Positions 44,961-58,648 of a stretch of 64,000 bases of DNA are shown one piece after another. The stretch spans positions 28,243,060 through 28,307,059 of the forward strand of contig OY821742.1 of NCBI GenBank assembly GCA_963682055.1, in the 5' to 3' direction. Numbering within the stretch: position 1 is the stretch's first letter; the number at the start of each line of letters is the position of its first letter. The stretch comes from Primula veris. Taxonomy: Eukaryota; Streptophyta; Magnoliopsida; Ericales; Primulaceae. A program made the translations under genes and the position numbers. Below the pieces are notes generated by a model. The model searched no databases. It worked only from the letters and a program-made list of their open reading frames with translations, and was not told where the DNA came from.

Positions 44961-45765
44961 ACTCATGTCACCCGCATAAGAAGTTCAAAAATATCCCACC
45001 ACCAAGAATTGAGTGAGTTTAAAGAGGTAAATAAGTACCCTATGGATGACCCTCAACCACTACAAAGCATTCTAATCCACTCACATTCATGAAATACAGC
45101 CTATTTATGAATTCAAAAAAGATGGTCATTGCTTATTTGATGTTTGTGAATGCAAATATTGTTTGGATGACCAGTGCAAAGACTTATTCGAAGATGAAGA
45201 TGAAACTAAGAGTAAGAGAAAGAAAAATAAGAAGAAATCAACCCAAAGAATAACTAGGGGAAAGGTACGAAGCTAGAGACCCATGTGTCAGACTGTTAGG
45301 TGAGACATCTGAAAATTTTGACTATTTTGTCCAATATAAAAAAAGGAAAGAAGTGGAAACCATCTCACTACCAGAAACATTGAAACATACAACCTCGTGC
45401 CAAGACACTGCAATGGACGATGAAGATCACATTGACGAAAATCTAGAGAGCGACCCCATCAATGGGAAGTTCTTGAAGTATTGCCACTTTTGAAGAAAAT
45501 TAAAGACACTCCATGACGCACGAGTATAAACTGCACGTCACTCTTTGACACAAGAGTATAAAGTGCATGTTACTCATCGCCCACATGAGTATAAATTGTG
45601 AGGCACCAAAAAATAAAGTACATTTGACTTGATCTCTCGTGGGTACGTAGGCATTTTACAAGCAACTTTTAAGACCAGTCATACAAACAAAAAAATCATT
45701 ACACAAATTTAAGAAAAACATCAGGAGACAAGGAAGTATCAATGGAAATGCCCAAAACGAAGTAA
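44961..45765 (+). repeat. 3' remainder of the Tat-type Gypsy element
   Basis: 45000-45240 still reads like the acidic/basic post-Gag linker (DEDETKSKRKKNKKKSTQ). About 45510-45700 has a repeated motif (ACACGAGTATAAA.TGCA.GT.ACTC) and CTCGTGGGTACGTAGGCA, typical of the start of Tat-lineage 3' LTRs. Limits are approximate. Confidence 0.45.
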
Positions 45766-46942
45766 ACATTTGCGCCGTGGGAGGCTCACGTGTATTTACT
45801 ACTTACTCAGCTTTATTGACAACCATTATAAGCAGTCGCCTCGTACTCTCACCTTAATCGTGTCTCAAACATAAGTAGCCAAAGTTGTCGTCTAATTTTC
45901 TTTTCCTTGTTCATTTTCGATAATAGTAAATGGTCGTCTCAAAGCAAGAATTGTAGAGTTGAGGTTGTACTCCTTACCAAGAGAATTCAAAAGAGAACCT
46001 CTATTTGGGTTGAGTTGGGAAATGACTAGAGTTGTACCTCACTCGTATACAAAAACTCTTTCTTATATAGACCAAATGTGCCAGATCCATTTGCCCCCAG
46101 CGCGGTATAACGAAATGCATAATTAACTTAAAAAAGCTCAAGTTGAAAGTGGAAAAATCTCGAATTGGTAATTTTATAAGCTTTTAATATGCCAAAATCT
46201 TCAAAAAAAAGTTCGCTCTTCTCCTTAAGTTTGGCCAGCCTCAAAAGTTTTTTTTATTATAACCAAATACTGATTTTATTTTATTTAATCTTCCTCTTCC
46301 ACTATGAGCAAAATTCGACCAGACCAAGCCAAACTTACCAAAAACCGAACAAAACCGATTTGCAACTAAAAGGTTCCCATAAACTGGGAGTAGGAACTAA
46401 AAAAAATTGAACTCATAGAAAACTAGCATAAACAAAAATCATCAAGTCCGAGTTCTTACCACCTGCAAGGTTCCAGCAACATCGGCTAATTGTGTAAAGG
46501 AAACCATCAGAGACACAATAGTCTATTATCTTCTTTCCAAGCTTTTGTGACTAGCATGTGCTGCTCACACAATTTGGACGAGCATGTTCTGTTCACAGGC
46601 TTTTGTGATAGATGTATAAGAGACCATTTTATCACAAAATCGACTTGCGTATGCACTGCTAACAATGTACTAGCTGATATTTGTTACCAAAGGGGACCAT
46701 CACAGACACAATTGAAAAAATATTGGAAATAGATAATGCATCTGAACTGAAAATGGGGGGAATACATCTATTAATTACCATTATAACTATCTTTATTATT
46801 AGATTAATAACTCATTTTACTCCAGCTTTCAGTCTTTCTTGCTTAAACTTTTATAATTTGACAAATCAACTTAGTTATGATGTTTAATAACCTAGTTATG
46901 TGTCAGAGAAAAAAAAGATAACTACAGAATAATGAAGTTTAT
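45766..46942 (-). pseudogene. Gene-like repeat copy B
   Basis: 45770-46190 aligns with 61525-61955 of copy D and 8460-8990 of copy A. 46195-46300 (TTCGCTCTTCTCCTTAAGTT) aligns with 60735-60810 of copy D, which in D lies on the other side. That order is what a junction between two tandem units would show. On the minus strand the stretch NKEKKIRRQLWLLMFETRLR (about 45925-45865) is open here but has stops in A and D. The copy ends at the Gypsy LTR at 46943. Confidence 0.42.
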
Positions 46943-48926
46943 TGTAAAATCCCGTAATTTTATTTTAATTTATATTTCTATTTATAGTGATCTTGATGTT
47001 TTGAGTTAGGATCAATAGAATGTTATTGGAAAGGTGGTGGGGTTGTTTGTAATTAGCAATAGCTAGGGTGCGTTTAGCAAGTAATAAAACAGGCTAGTAA
47101 ATGTAGATGTGTTACGTTTGGAATTAAAGAGTCAAAGAATAGGAAGAGACATATTTAAGTAAAGCTTAATTGGAATAATAATGAGTTGATGTCGTTTCTC
47201 TGTGTATAAGTGGAATGGTAAAAAAAAAAAAACAGAGGTACACACATACCATAATCTATATATTCATATATACATATAAGCATATAAAGATAGCAGGATT
47301 AGGGTGAAAAGAAATATTGAGGTGGGTGAAAGGCAACCTTAAGGCTGAAGTTTTAAGCTTCTAATAAGGTAATTCTCAATAGTCTTTCTGTTACTCTGAT
47401 TTTGGTTATTAAAGTTAGCATGGCTTGTTCTTGGTGATTTCTTTATTGTTAGTATTACTTATAAGCCATCATAGTTACATGTTTTTAAATAAAATCTGTA
47501 GGTGATTGAAACTTGGGCATATTGGCGAGTTGGTTATATGGTAAAATGGAGTAATTACCCTATTATCTTAGAAAGTAAGACGGAATGATCTAATTCTTAC
47601 TCAGCTATGAGAACTCGTAATCTGGTTCAGCGAAAGAAATAAGCAATAGGTTGTTAACATGACATTTGGAATCAAGTAATATACATGAAGGGAATGTGTT
47701 TTTAAAACCTGATGGATACTAGGTCACTAGTTTAGAATTTGTAGGAAATTAATAATTGATATTGGACTTTAGGTAGTTTTTTTTTGTTTTAGCATTTGGT
47801 GACTGATTATGTGTTTGTGAGTGTTAGCTTGTGCCGGTAGATATGTTCTTATGTAATACTATGTGAATCAGGATCAATATTGCTTAGGTATCTCAGTTCT
47901 ATTAGAAACAAGTCTAATTGGTTACATTACGGATCAGCTGAGTGGGTTTTGTATTACTATTACAAAATATCCCGTGCATACATTTTTTCTATAAATATTA
48001 GAAGCTCGTTGTACATATATAATTTTTTATATTGTTACAAGAAAGAAATGAAAGAATAAAAGAATGAGATTATGTACAAGATTTTGTACAAAGATTTGAA
48101 TGAAATTATTATTTTATGATTTTGCTTTGATTTGTATTTGGGACCATGAGAATAAGTTTAACGGAGAATCCCCGAATAAGGGGAAGAGGAAAGTGGGGTG
48201 ACGTTGGCAACTAAACGAAATAGTTTAGTTCTCAACGGTTAACTTAGCGATTGTACACAACTTCGTTAATCGGATAGTGTTAAGGAAGAGACTCAGTCGT
48301 CAAGCTGTGGTGACCTTAATTATGAAGTGCACGTACGATTTATACACCAGAGGAAAAGATGGATGGTAAATGATTGAATAAGTCAATGCAGCTTGGTAAC
48401 ATAAGATGTACATATTTTCATTTTGCTTTTATCAAATAAAGAAAGATATTTTATTATTATTATTGCGATGGATTTATTCTTGAAGAAAGGAAAGTGAAAA
48501 ATTTATTTATCTTTTATATTCAAGTGATTTCAAAATAGTTATGCATTGAGAATTTTTATTAAAAAAATTATTATTTTGAAAGAAACTGAAAAGAAAAATC
48601 TTATTTTCGACCCGTATTATATATTGTGAGTCTTAGTTTGGCTCACCACTCTTCTTTTTAAAATATTTTAGGACCAGACAGACCTATAGGATTATGTGTT
48701 ATATTCCGCTGCAATTCAGTTTTGTTTTAATTTGTAAGAGATTAAGATTTTTGTAATGAACGTAACTTTAGAGATTCTATTTAATGAAACTTTTGATAGA
48801 AATTTAAGTCAATTCAATGGGTAATTTAGTGAGAGTTTTATAATTTTTCTATTTAGGCTTTGTTTAACATGTGCCGCCACACGTGTTGTTCAGTCGTGTG
48901 ACAGCCATCGGGTCTAGAATGTTACA
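46943..48926 (+). repeat. First Gypsy LTR (1984 bp)
   Basis: Starts TGTAAAATCCCGTAATTTTA and ends GGTCTAGAATGTTACA. TATA-like GTGTATAAGTGG lies near 47203. No protein-coding frame. Confidence 0.85.
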
Positions 48927-51070
48927 TTTTTTGGTATCAGAGCTGAAGGTCCTAGTTTCTATTTAGAGTTGAAATAAGCTAGATGAGGTATGGTCCCATG
49001 TCTTACAGGTCTCGTGGTTGTTGTCTAGCCTTGTTTGATTGATTTTCGTACCTGATTGTGTTAGACTTGATACCTTTTGAAGTGTACAGAACAAAATTCT
49101 ATACGTCGGCATGAAGTTATTGTATCCTCTTTTTTTCGATTAGTGTTGGATTAACTATTCAAGAATTATATGCGTATACATTTTACTTAAGTAGGCTAAT
49201 TTGATGTTTGTTCTTGTGTGTTTACTTTATGTATAATTTTAAATTGTGTAATACGTTCAGCCAATTTTAAGATAAAGATTTTTGGTGGCTGTGGAGGGGT
49301 TTGGTGATTCTTTTATTTGATTGGTTGTGAGGAAGTTGAGGAGATAAGACTTTAGTTTACACTGATTTAAGTAGCCGTTTCACTCAAAAGAAGTTGGCAC
49401 TATATTTTTCTTTGTATTGGAAAAGTCATGTTTGACCAGTTTAGTTTTGTTGGTTTAGTAGGAATGTATTTCATATTCTGAAGTTGAATAATAAAGAGAG
49501 AGAATTAAACGAGTGTGGGTGGTAGAATTTTGATAACAGGGTGCAGGACACCTGAGTTATTTTCTTTGCTTATTGTGACAGTTGATACCTTGTCTAAATA
49601 GTAATAAGTTGTACCATGATTCCAATAGAAATAATTTTTGTTTTTTTTTTTGTTTTTTATGTTTTGTTTTGTTTTGTTTTGACTGAGAGTAAGTTACCAA
49701 GCATCATCTGATCTTTTTAAACCGACAAGTTAGTTCCGTGTTCAGTGTTAAGTCCTCTTGATTTTAAAAAAAACTTTTGAGTTTTTGGTTGGGTGTTGTG
49801 TTAAGGATGACAACTCTGAGCAGGTTTAGAAGTTGTAAGGTCGATGATTATGAAAAAATAATATTATTGGAGTATGAGCTATCTTTGGTCTATACTGTAT
49901 AGGACTATATATTAGCCGTATATTATGAAGTTTAAAGAATCCGGTAATATGAGTTTTGAACACGAGTGATAAAATCAACTGTTTATAATAGAGACAATGT
50001 GGTGGATACTTTCTTCGATTGTTTGGGAATAGGAAGAACAGAGGCAAATTAGTGATGGTTTATCTTTTCCAGGAATAATAGTACAGGCCACATGATGTTA
50101 AATGGGTAATGATGGTTAGTAAGAGTGTCGTTAAGATATGGGCTACTGTAGTGTTAGGGTTTTTTTTCTGCCACTGGTTATAAACTACTAACAGGTATTT
50201 AATTTTCTAGAGTTTTATTTTTCTAGCACATGCAAAAGTTTTCGTTCAGGTTTAAGGAAGATTATTGGCAGATGTCAAAACCATGCAAGGAAAAGCGATA
50301 AGTTAAAGGTCTGTTTCATTCATTTTTTTCATGTTAAGGATTCAATGGAGAATATAGGGACAATAACTATAAAAATTCGGAACTATATATGTGAGCTAAT
50401 TCCAAGATAAGTATACGAGTTTGTAGGTTCATCATAGCTTTGATAATCCATTAATTAATTGGCTCTTGGGATGATATGGTAATGTTGGTTGATATCTAAA
50501 AGTCTTTCCTTCTAAGGCAGTTTGTATTATGTACTTTATAGAGAACGGTTTAGCTTCTTGCCTTAATCTCTGTCCTTGCTGAATAAGTTTCATAATGGTT
50601 TATATTAAGGCTTACCTCTGCAATCTTTCCTTGTTATTAAATGGGCTAGAATTTATATACCGGATGATGAGTGTAAGATTTTCACCAGCTATGAGTACCA
50701 AAATCTGGAGCAGTGTAAAGGTCAATGAGGACAGAACACGTATTAGGTGTGAACTACCCTTTCTGACTTCAGATCTAAAGTTACGTTTTCCATTATATAA
50801 CAATCAAATTCACTTGTTACAGCTTAACCACAAGAAAGGCAAAAGGACGGACGTCGAATTTTATTAGTATTGATTGGTATGAATAGATGGGGGAAAAATG
50901 GATTCTAAATCTTAGGTTCTATTTATATGAATTGTTTAGCTACAATCTATAAGTAATACGCTTACTTATGTAGTTGATTGTTAATCAACCCATTTTGAAT
51001 GTGTAAGCAAAGTACCTGTTTTTGGAGTAATCAATGATGATTAATGTTTTTGTTAGTGCCGTGACACCCA
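48927..51070 (+). other. Gypsy internal region, left part, no Gag-Pol
   Basis: About 2.1 kb of AT-rich DNA from the primer site to the Cop6 insertion. The longest plus-strand frame (50595-50867, 90 residues) matches nothing I know. No zinc knuckle, protease or RT motif in any frame. Confidence 0.6.
48932..48943 (+). other. Primer binding site of the Gypsy element
   Basis: TGGTATCAGAGC five bases after the LTR end (TTTTT spacer), complementary to initiator Met tRNA. Confidence 0.85.
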
Positions 51071-51364
51071 TGTTGGGTCAAAACGACCACTCACTCACAT
51101 AAAATGACAATGCAAAATATAGAGAGGGAAACAACTCTTATAATATCAAACTCAAACTAAATTTTGGTGTACTTACAAATGGAAGTAGAGTACCTATTTA
51201 TACTAAATTCAAGAGAATATCAAAGGTCTTGAGTTATGAACATTTATTCTAAAAAATCAAAAGACATAACTTATTTATTCATCCATATCAAAAGTCTATG
51301 CATGTATCCGAAAAGTTCATGGCATTAAAGCAAAGATTGAACCAACTAATTTATTATTTCAACA
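51071..51364 (-). repeat. 3' LTR of Cop6
   Basis: On the plus strand TGTTGGGTCAAAACG...TATTTCAACA, 294 bp, followed by the C-terminus of Pol. Confidence 0.92.
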
Positions 51365-51371
51365 CTCGCTC

Positions 51372-54300
51372 TTAAACTTGTTTGGCAACTCCGAGTAAAC
51401 TTCTCAATCTTCGAAAGTTTTCATACTTTAAAGACTTCGTAAAAATATCCGTGACTTGGTCTTGTGACTTCGTGTACATCACTTCAACATCTCCTTTTTC
51501 AACCCATTCAAGAATAAAATGATAACGAGTATCAATATGCTTACTTCGATCATGGAACACCGGATTCTTAGCGATGGCAATCGCGGATTTATTATCAACA
51601 AATATTTTTGTAGCTTCATTTTGCGGCATTCCCAATTCCTTCAACAAATTTTGTAACCAAATTGCATAAAAAATGCATGCATTAGCGGCCACATACTCGG
51701 CCTCACAAGTGGAAAGCGTTACAATATATTGCTTTTTCGAACTCCATGTAAACGCCGTATCTCCCATATAAAATACGAATCCACTTGTATTTTTTCGATC
51801 ATTAACGCCGCCTCCCCAATCGCTATCACTATAGCCAATCAACTCATACTTATTAGAAAATGAGTAGTTTAACCCAAAATCAATTGAACCTTTTATATAA
51901 CGAATAATCCGTTTCACGGCCTTCCAATGCGATAAAGTTGGTGCCTCCATATAGCAACTAAGAACACCAACTCCATATAAAATATCCGGTCTCGTAATCG
52001 TCAAGTAACGCAATCTTCCAACTAAACTTTTAAAGAACGTTGGATCCGCACTTTCTTCTTCAAAATACTTCGATAATTTTGTAGCGCAATCCATCGGCGT
52101 ATTAATTGGTTTACACCCTTCCATTTTAAACTTTTCAAGGATATATTTTGCATACCCTTCTTGCAAAATAAAAATTCCATTTTTATTTTGCTTCACCTCA
52201 ATACCAAGATAATAAGACATAAGTGCGATGTCCGTCATTTCAAATTCACGACTCATAACACCTTTAAAATCCTCAAATAGTTTTGGATTATTTTCTGTAA
52301 AAATCAAATCGTCCACATATAGGCAAATGATCAAAACATCTCCATTTTCATCCATTTTCACATATAGAGAATGCTCGTGAGGACATTTTATAAAATTATT
52401 TTCTTAGAAATACTTATCAATTCTAGTATTCCAAGCTCGCGGAGCTTGCTTTAAACCATAAAGCACCTTTTTCAATTTTAAAACTTTATTTTCACGACCT
52501 TTTATTTCATAACCCGACGGTTGTTGCAAATAAACTTCTTCTTCTAATTTTCCATTTAAAAATGCGGATTTCACATCCATTTGATTTATTTTCCAATTAT
52601 TTTGCGCCGCCAAAGAGATTAAAAATCTTATCATTTCCAAACGAGCGATGGGAGCAAACACTTCGTCGTAGTCGATGCCGGCCTTTTGGTTGTAACCTTT
52701 TGCGACCAATCTAGCTTTGTATTTTTCGATTTCTCCTTTTGCGTTCTTCTTCTCCTTATAGACCCATTTCGCGCCAATAGTTTTGTGCCCTTTCGTAAGT
52801 CCACCAACACCCACGTATCATTTTTCGTTATCGAGTTTATTTCTTCATCCATAGCGTTTCTCCAGTTTTCGTTTTGCATCGCTTCTTCAATGCCGATCGG
52901 TTCACAACCCGCAAAGAGACAAAAGAGAGTATCGTTGTTGTAGATTCTTTCGTTCACTTCGTATAAGTCTTGTAAGATTCGAAAACATTGGGGCCTTACG
53001 TTTGAACTTTCATCGCTCGCAGATCCTACTTCGCCATGCGAAGGAGGTGATGGTGGTGGCGTCGTGGTCTCCTCTTCTACTTGAACTTGCTTGTCTTCCT
53101 CATCGCTATAATAAGGAAATAAATTATAGTCGTCCTCCATTTTGTCGAAATTCCACATTCCTTCTTCGTTGAACTCAACGTCTCGGCTCACAACAAATTT
53201 TTCGTTCTCTAGATTGTATAGCTTGTAACCTTTTTCCCTCGGGTCGTAGCCAATAAATATAAACTTCTCACTTTTAGCATCCAATTTGGACCTTTTTTGG
53301 TCCAGAACATGAGCATATGCGATGCTCTAAAAACTCTTAAATGCGCCATTCCCGGCTTTCTTCCACTCCACGCTTCTTCAGGAGTTTTATCCCAAACACT
53401 TTGAGATGGGGATCGGTTCGACAAATAAACCTCGGCCCAAAATTCTTTTGGAATATTTTTGCTTTTCAACATACTACGAGCCATATTTAAAAGAGATCGA
53501 TTTTTTCTTTCAACAACCCCATTTTGTTGTGGGGTATAGGCAACCGTCAAAGGACGAAAAATGCCATTTTCTTCACAATATTTTTCAAAATCATTCAAAG
53601 TAAATTCTCCTCCTCGATCCGATCTCATGGCCTTTATTTTTAAACCACTTTCATTTTCAACAAGAGTTTTAAATTTCTTGAAAGCATAAAAAACATCGGA
53701 TTTTTATTTCAAAAAATAAGCCCAAGTCTTTCGACTAAAATCATCGATAAAAAGAGCAAAATAGTTACTTTTTCCGAGAGAACTTGGTTTTATAGGGCCG
53801 CAAATATCCGTATGCATAAGTTCTAAGGTGCTTTAGCTCTCGTAGTAGATTTTTTAGGAAAAAATTTTCTCGATTGTTTTCCAAATAAACACCCTTCACA
53901 AAGCTCATCGACATGATCAATATGGGGTAAACCATTCACCATATTTTTGTTACTCAACAATTTTAGTGCCCCAAAATTTAAATGGCCAAATATCAAATGC
54001 CAAAGCCAAGATTTTTCTTTCAAACGCGATTTTAAATATTTAGCCCTACCATAACTAATATTCAAATAAAACATTCTATTTTTCGACATAGGCACTTGCG
54101 CAACCAAATTTCCATTTTTATCTTTTAAAATAAGGCTAAGGTTTTCTGAATACACATCATAGCCTTTTTCCAAGACTTGTCCCAAACTCAAAATATTAGA
54201 TTTCATATTAGGGAGATAATAAACATTAGATATAAAATCATTTTCTCCATTTTTTAATTTTATTAAAACTTTTCCCTTTTCTTTTATCGGAACTTTAGAT

Positions 54301-55391
54301 TCATCGCCAAAGCAAATATCACCATTCACTTTTTCGTCGAGTTCGGTAAAGACACTTTTATCGCCACACATATGGTTGCTCGCGCCGGTATCTAAATACC
54401 AAGTATTATTTCCTTCATTTTCATTTCCTTTTTAGGCAAACAAAAGTGTAAAACGCTCTTCTTTTTCTTTAGCAAAATTAGCTCTTTCCTCCATTTTATT
54501 TTTACCCAATCTACATTCGGAAGCGTAATGCCCAAATTTTTGACAATTATAACATTTAATTTTGGACTTGTCATACCTTGGTTTTCCACCAAAAATTTTC
54601 CCTCTTCCACGACCTCTTGTCGAATACGAGCTTGGCCTCCTTTCTTCTTTGTCAAAAGAATTGTAACCTCCATGGACGTACCTTTGACCTCGTCCTCTTC
54701 CTCCTTGGTTTTTCGAATTGCCAACATTCTTTTTGTCCATGCTAAGCTTCGTTTGGAGAGTTTGTTAGAACGGCTCTTCCTTGACAACTCTTTTGTTGAG
54801 TTTGTCCTCGTGCGCTTGGAGCGAACATAAAAGTTGGTCCATCGTCATAATTTTCACATCTTTAGACTCCTCGATAGCCACGACAATATAATCCCACTTG
54901 GAGTCTAAAGAGCGTAAAAATATTTCAACCACACGTGTATCATCTAAAACTTCTCCACACCTCTTCATTTGGTTCACGACCGTTTGGACTCGTGAAAAAT
55001 AATCATCAACGCACTCGGACGCCTTCATTTGTAACACCTCAAAATTACCACGCAAGGTTTGAAGTCGTACCTTATTGACCTTGTCAACTCCTTTGAAATA
55101 ATTCTCCAAGATGTCCCACACCTCCTTACTCGAGGTCGCACATGCCACCTTTTGGAACATCATTTCATCCAAAGCATAATAAAGGATGGTGAGAGATTTT
55201 CTATCCTTTTTCGCCAACTCCACCGCCGCCTCTTTTTGTTCTCGAGTGGCTCTTTCTTCGGGTTCCACACATCCGTTCTCTATGGCTTCCCACACCTCTT
55301 AGAAACTAAGAAACACCTTCATTCGTATAATCCAATTATCGTAAAAATCCTCATTAAGGATAGGGATAAAGGGGGTCATATTTCTGGCCAT
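51372..55391 (-). pseudogene. Gag-Pol of Cop6, broken
   Basis: From the ATG at 55391 (MARNMTPFIP) the frame meets TAA near 55306, where the Cop2 frame has the Gln of SQDVW. It continues through Gag, zinc knuckle [14 protein letters not shown] and a stop at 54432, then protease ([10 protein letters not shown]) and GAG-pre-integrase. A 1-base deletion near 53835 shifts the frame before the integrase; D-D-E is complete (QQNGVVERKNR). Further shifts lie near 53250 and 52800. RT and RNase H (52814-51372) are interrupted by one TAA near 52407, again at a Gln codon (KYFQEN in Cop2). It serves as the reference for the substitutions in Cop2. Confidence 0.92.
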
Positions 55392-55416
55392 TAGGACCGT
55401 CTCGCTCTGATACCAC

Positions 55417-55710
55417 TATTGGGTCGAAACGACCACTCACTCACATAAAATGACAACGCAAAATATTGAGAGGGAAATAACTCTTATAATATCAAACTCA
55501 AACTAAATTTTGGTGTATTTACAAATGGAAGTAGAGCACCTATTTAAACTAAACTCAACAGAACATCAAAGGTCTTGAGTTATGAACATTTATTCTAGAA
55601 AATCAAAAGACATAACTTATTGATGCATCCATATCAAAAGTCTATGTATGTATCCGAAAGATTCATGACATTAAAGCAAAGATTGAACCAAACAATTTAT
55701 TATTTCAACA
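55417..55710 (-). repeat. 5' LTR of Cop6
   Basis: On the plus strand TATTGGGTCGAAACG...TATTTCAACA, 294 bp. Terminal TG replaced by TA at the inner end; next to the primer site GCTCTGATACCA (plus-strand view). Confidence 0.92.
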
Positions 55711-55715
55711 ACCCA

Positions 55716-56525
55716 TCTTTTTGAAAATTTTGGAGCTTGTTTCCCTTCAGGTCAATTAATTTATAACTAGGCCTAGTCGGTGTTATATGCTTTGGTTTAG
55801 CTTAGATCATTTAAGGTATTTAGAGGATGGGTTTGATTACTTTGGCTCAATTATTGGGGCTCAATTATTGGCTCAATATGTTCATTCGTTGAAGTTGCTA
55901 AGTGATGATCGTTTTACAGTTTTTATTAGTATAAGGGAATCTGTGACTTGTATTTGCAAAGGAGTTTTAACTACAAAGGGAAAGAAGTAATAACAAAAAG
56001 AGGCTAGTAATAACTGAGTCAGAGTTCGCATCGGAAGCGAGAGTAGGCTGGGAGACTCAATTTGTTTTCTTTGTTAGTAACTAGATTCGGGAATGAAACC
56101 TTATTATTGGGAAAGAGCGTGACATCCTGTATTTATTATTACTTGTCTATTAACTTCGCCATATATTCTAGTTGTGAGTAAGTAAGCATATCCTCCCTGA
56201 AGCCAGAAATTAGCATTGGTGCTAAACTTGGTGCATTAAAGTATCTAAGACATTTTGAGATTAATAGACGTGTTGGAGGAGGAGCAACATTATTCTAGAG
56301 GTGTGTGGACAGTGGACATGTAAGCTGAGTATAGTCCTTACATAGGTAACTAAGCTACAGAAGAGTGCTAATTATCAATGCGGGTTCTTGTACATGGACG
56401 GAAAGTTTGATTTAATTATTTTGTGGGGACTCGTTATGGCTTAGACTTTAAGAAAAATTAAGATGAGTAAGTTTATGATTCAAGAGTTAAGTTTCGGAAC
56501 GAAACTTCTTTTAAATGGGGAAGAG
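55716..56525 (+). other. Gypsy internal region, right part, ending in a polypurine tract
   Basis: Resumes the Gypsy after Cop6. A short frame at 55787-55990 is unrecognised. The region ends with AAATGGGGAAGAG (56513-56525) directly against the second LTR. Confidence 0.6.
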
Positions 56526-58648
56526 TGTAAAATCCCGTAATTTTATTTTAATTTATATTTCAATTTATAGTGGTCTTCATGTTTTGAGTTAGGATCAATA
56601 GAATGTTATTGGAAAGGTGGTGGGGTTGTTTGTAATTAGCAATAACCAGGGTGTGTTTAGCAAATAATAAAACAGACTAGTAAATGTAAATGTAAATGTA
56701 AATGAGTTACGTTTGGAATTAAAGAGTCCAAGAATAGCCAGAGACATATTTAAGTAAGGCTTTATTGGAATAATAATGAGTTGATGCCGTTTCTCTTTGT
56801 GTATCAAGTGGAACAGTAAAAAAAAACACAGAGGTACACACATACCACAATCTATATATTCATATATACATATAAGCATATAAAGATAGCAGTATATAGA
56901 TACATAAGAATATAAAGATAGCAGTATATAGATACACAGAGAGAGAGAGAAGGCTAAGAGTGAAAAGAAATATTGAGATGGGCGAAAGGCAACCTTAAGG
57001 CTAGAGTTTTAAGCTTCTAATAAGGTAGTTCTCAATAGTCTTTCTGCTACTGTGATTTTGGTTATTAAAGTTAGCATGCCTTGTTCTTGGTGATTTCTTT
57101 ATTGTTAGTATTACTTATAAGCCATCATAGTTACATGTTTTAAAATAAAATCTGGAGGTGATTGAAACTTGGGCATATTAGCGAGTTGGATATATGGTAA
57201 AACGGAGTAATTACCCTATTATCTTAGATAGTAAGACGGAATGATCTAATTCTTACTTATCTATGAGAACTCGAAATCTGGTTCAGCATAAGAAATAAGC
57301 AATAGGTTGTTAACATGACATTTGGAATCAAGTAATATACATGAAGGGAAGGTGTTTTTAAAACCTGATGGATACTAGGTCACTAGTTTAGAATTTGTAG
57401 GAAATTAATAATTGATATTGGACTTTTAGGTAGTTTTTTTTGGTTTTAGCATTTGGTGACTGATTATGTGTTTGTGAGGTGTTAGCTTGTGCTGGTAGAA
57501 CTAAGGTATCTCAGTTCTAGTAGAAATAAGTCTAATTGGTTACGTTGCGTATCAGGTTACGTTACGGATCAGGTGAGTGAGTTTTGTTTTATTATTACAA
57601 AGTATCCCGTGTATACATTTTTTTTTATAAGTCTTAAAGGCTCGTTTTATTTTTATCAAAGTACTATGAACATATATAATTTTTTGTATTGTTACAAGAA
57701 AGAAACGAAAGAATAAAAGAATGAGATTATGTACAAGATTTTGTATAAAGGTTTAAATGAGATTATTATTTTATGATTTTTCTTACGATTTGTATTTGGG
57801 ATCATGAGAATAAGTCCAACGGAGAATCCCCGAATAAGGGCTAGAGGAAAGTGGGGTGATGTTGGCAACTAGACGAAAGAGTTTAGTTCTCAACAGTTAA
57901 CTTAGCGATTGTACATACCTTCGTTAACCGGATCGTGTTAAGGAAGAGACTCAGCCGTCAAGTTGTAGTGACCTTAATTACGAATTGCACGTACGGTTTA
58001 TACACCAGAGTAAAATATGGACAGTAAATGATTGAATATGTCAATTCAACTTGGTACCATAAGATATACATGTTATCATTTTGCTTTTATCATAAAAAGA
58101 AAGATAGAGATTTTATTATTATTATTGCGATGGATTTAATCTTGATGAAAGAAAAGTGAAAAGTTTATGTATCTTTTATATTCAAGTGATTTCTAAATAC
58201 TTATGCATTGAGAATTTTTATTAAACAAATTATTATTTTGCAAGAAACTGAAAACAAAAATCTTATTTTCGACCTGTATTATATATTGTGAAGCTTTCTG
58301 TCTCATTGAGTTCGTTTGGCTCACCCCTCTCCTTATTAAAATGTTTTCAGGTTGGCGAGCAGTTAATTAGAGTTGATATCGAGTCAGTTTGGGACCAGAC
58401 AGACCTACAAGATTATGTGTTATATTCCGCTACGATTCAGTTTTGGTTTAACTTGTAAGAGATTACCTTTTGTTGTAATGAACGTAATTTTCGAGATTCT
58501 ATTTAATGAAAGTTTTGATAGAAATTTAAGTCAATTCAATGGGTAATTTAGTGACTGTTTTATAGTTTTTCTATTTAGGTTTTGTTTAACACGTACCGCC
58601 ATACGTGTTATTCAACCGTGTGACACCCATCGGGTCTGGGATGTTATA
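56526..58648 (+). repeat. Second Gypsy LTR (2123 bp)
   Basis: Starts TGTAAAATCCCGTAATTTTA and ends GGTCTGGGATGTTATA. It differs from the first LTR by extra repeats at about 56890-56950 (TATAAAGATAGCAGTATATA) and an 80-bp-class length difference near 58290-58395 (GCTTTCTGTCTCATTGAG and GTTGGCGAGCAG present only here). It is followed by leader sequence rather than by host DNA. Confidence 0.85.

Larger units (their letters stand above)
51071..55710 (-). mobile_element. Ty1/copia element Cop6, nested in the Gypsy
   Basis: LTRs at 51071-51364 and 55417-55710 (294 bp each), with the minus-strand primer site at 55404-55415 and target duplication ACCCA (51066-51070, 55711-55715). The LTRs differ at about 20 positions by eye (6.8%). 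The inner terminus of the 5' LTR has changed from TG to TA. The polypurine tract is altered to AAGAGCGAG (AAGGGGGAG in Cop2). The coding region is related to Cop2, but the LTRs are not obviously alike. Confidence 0.93.
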
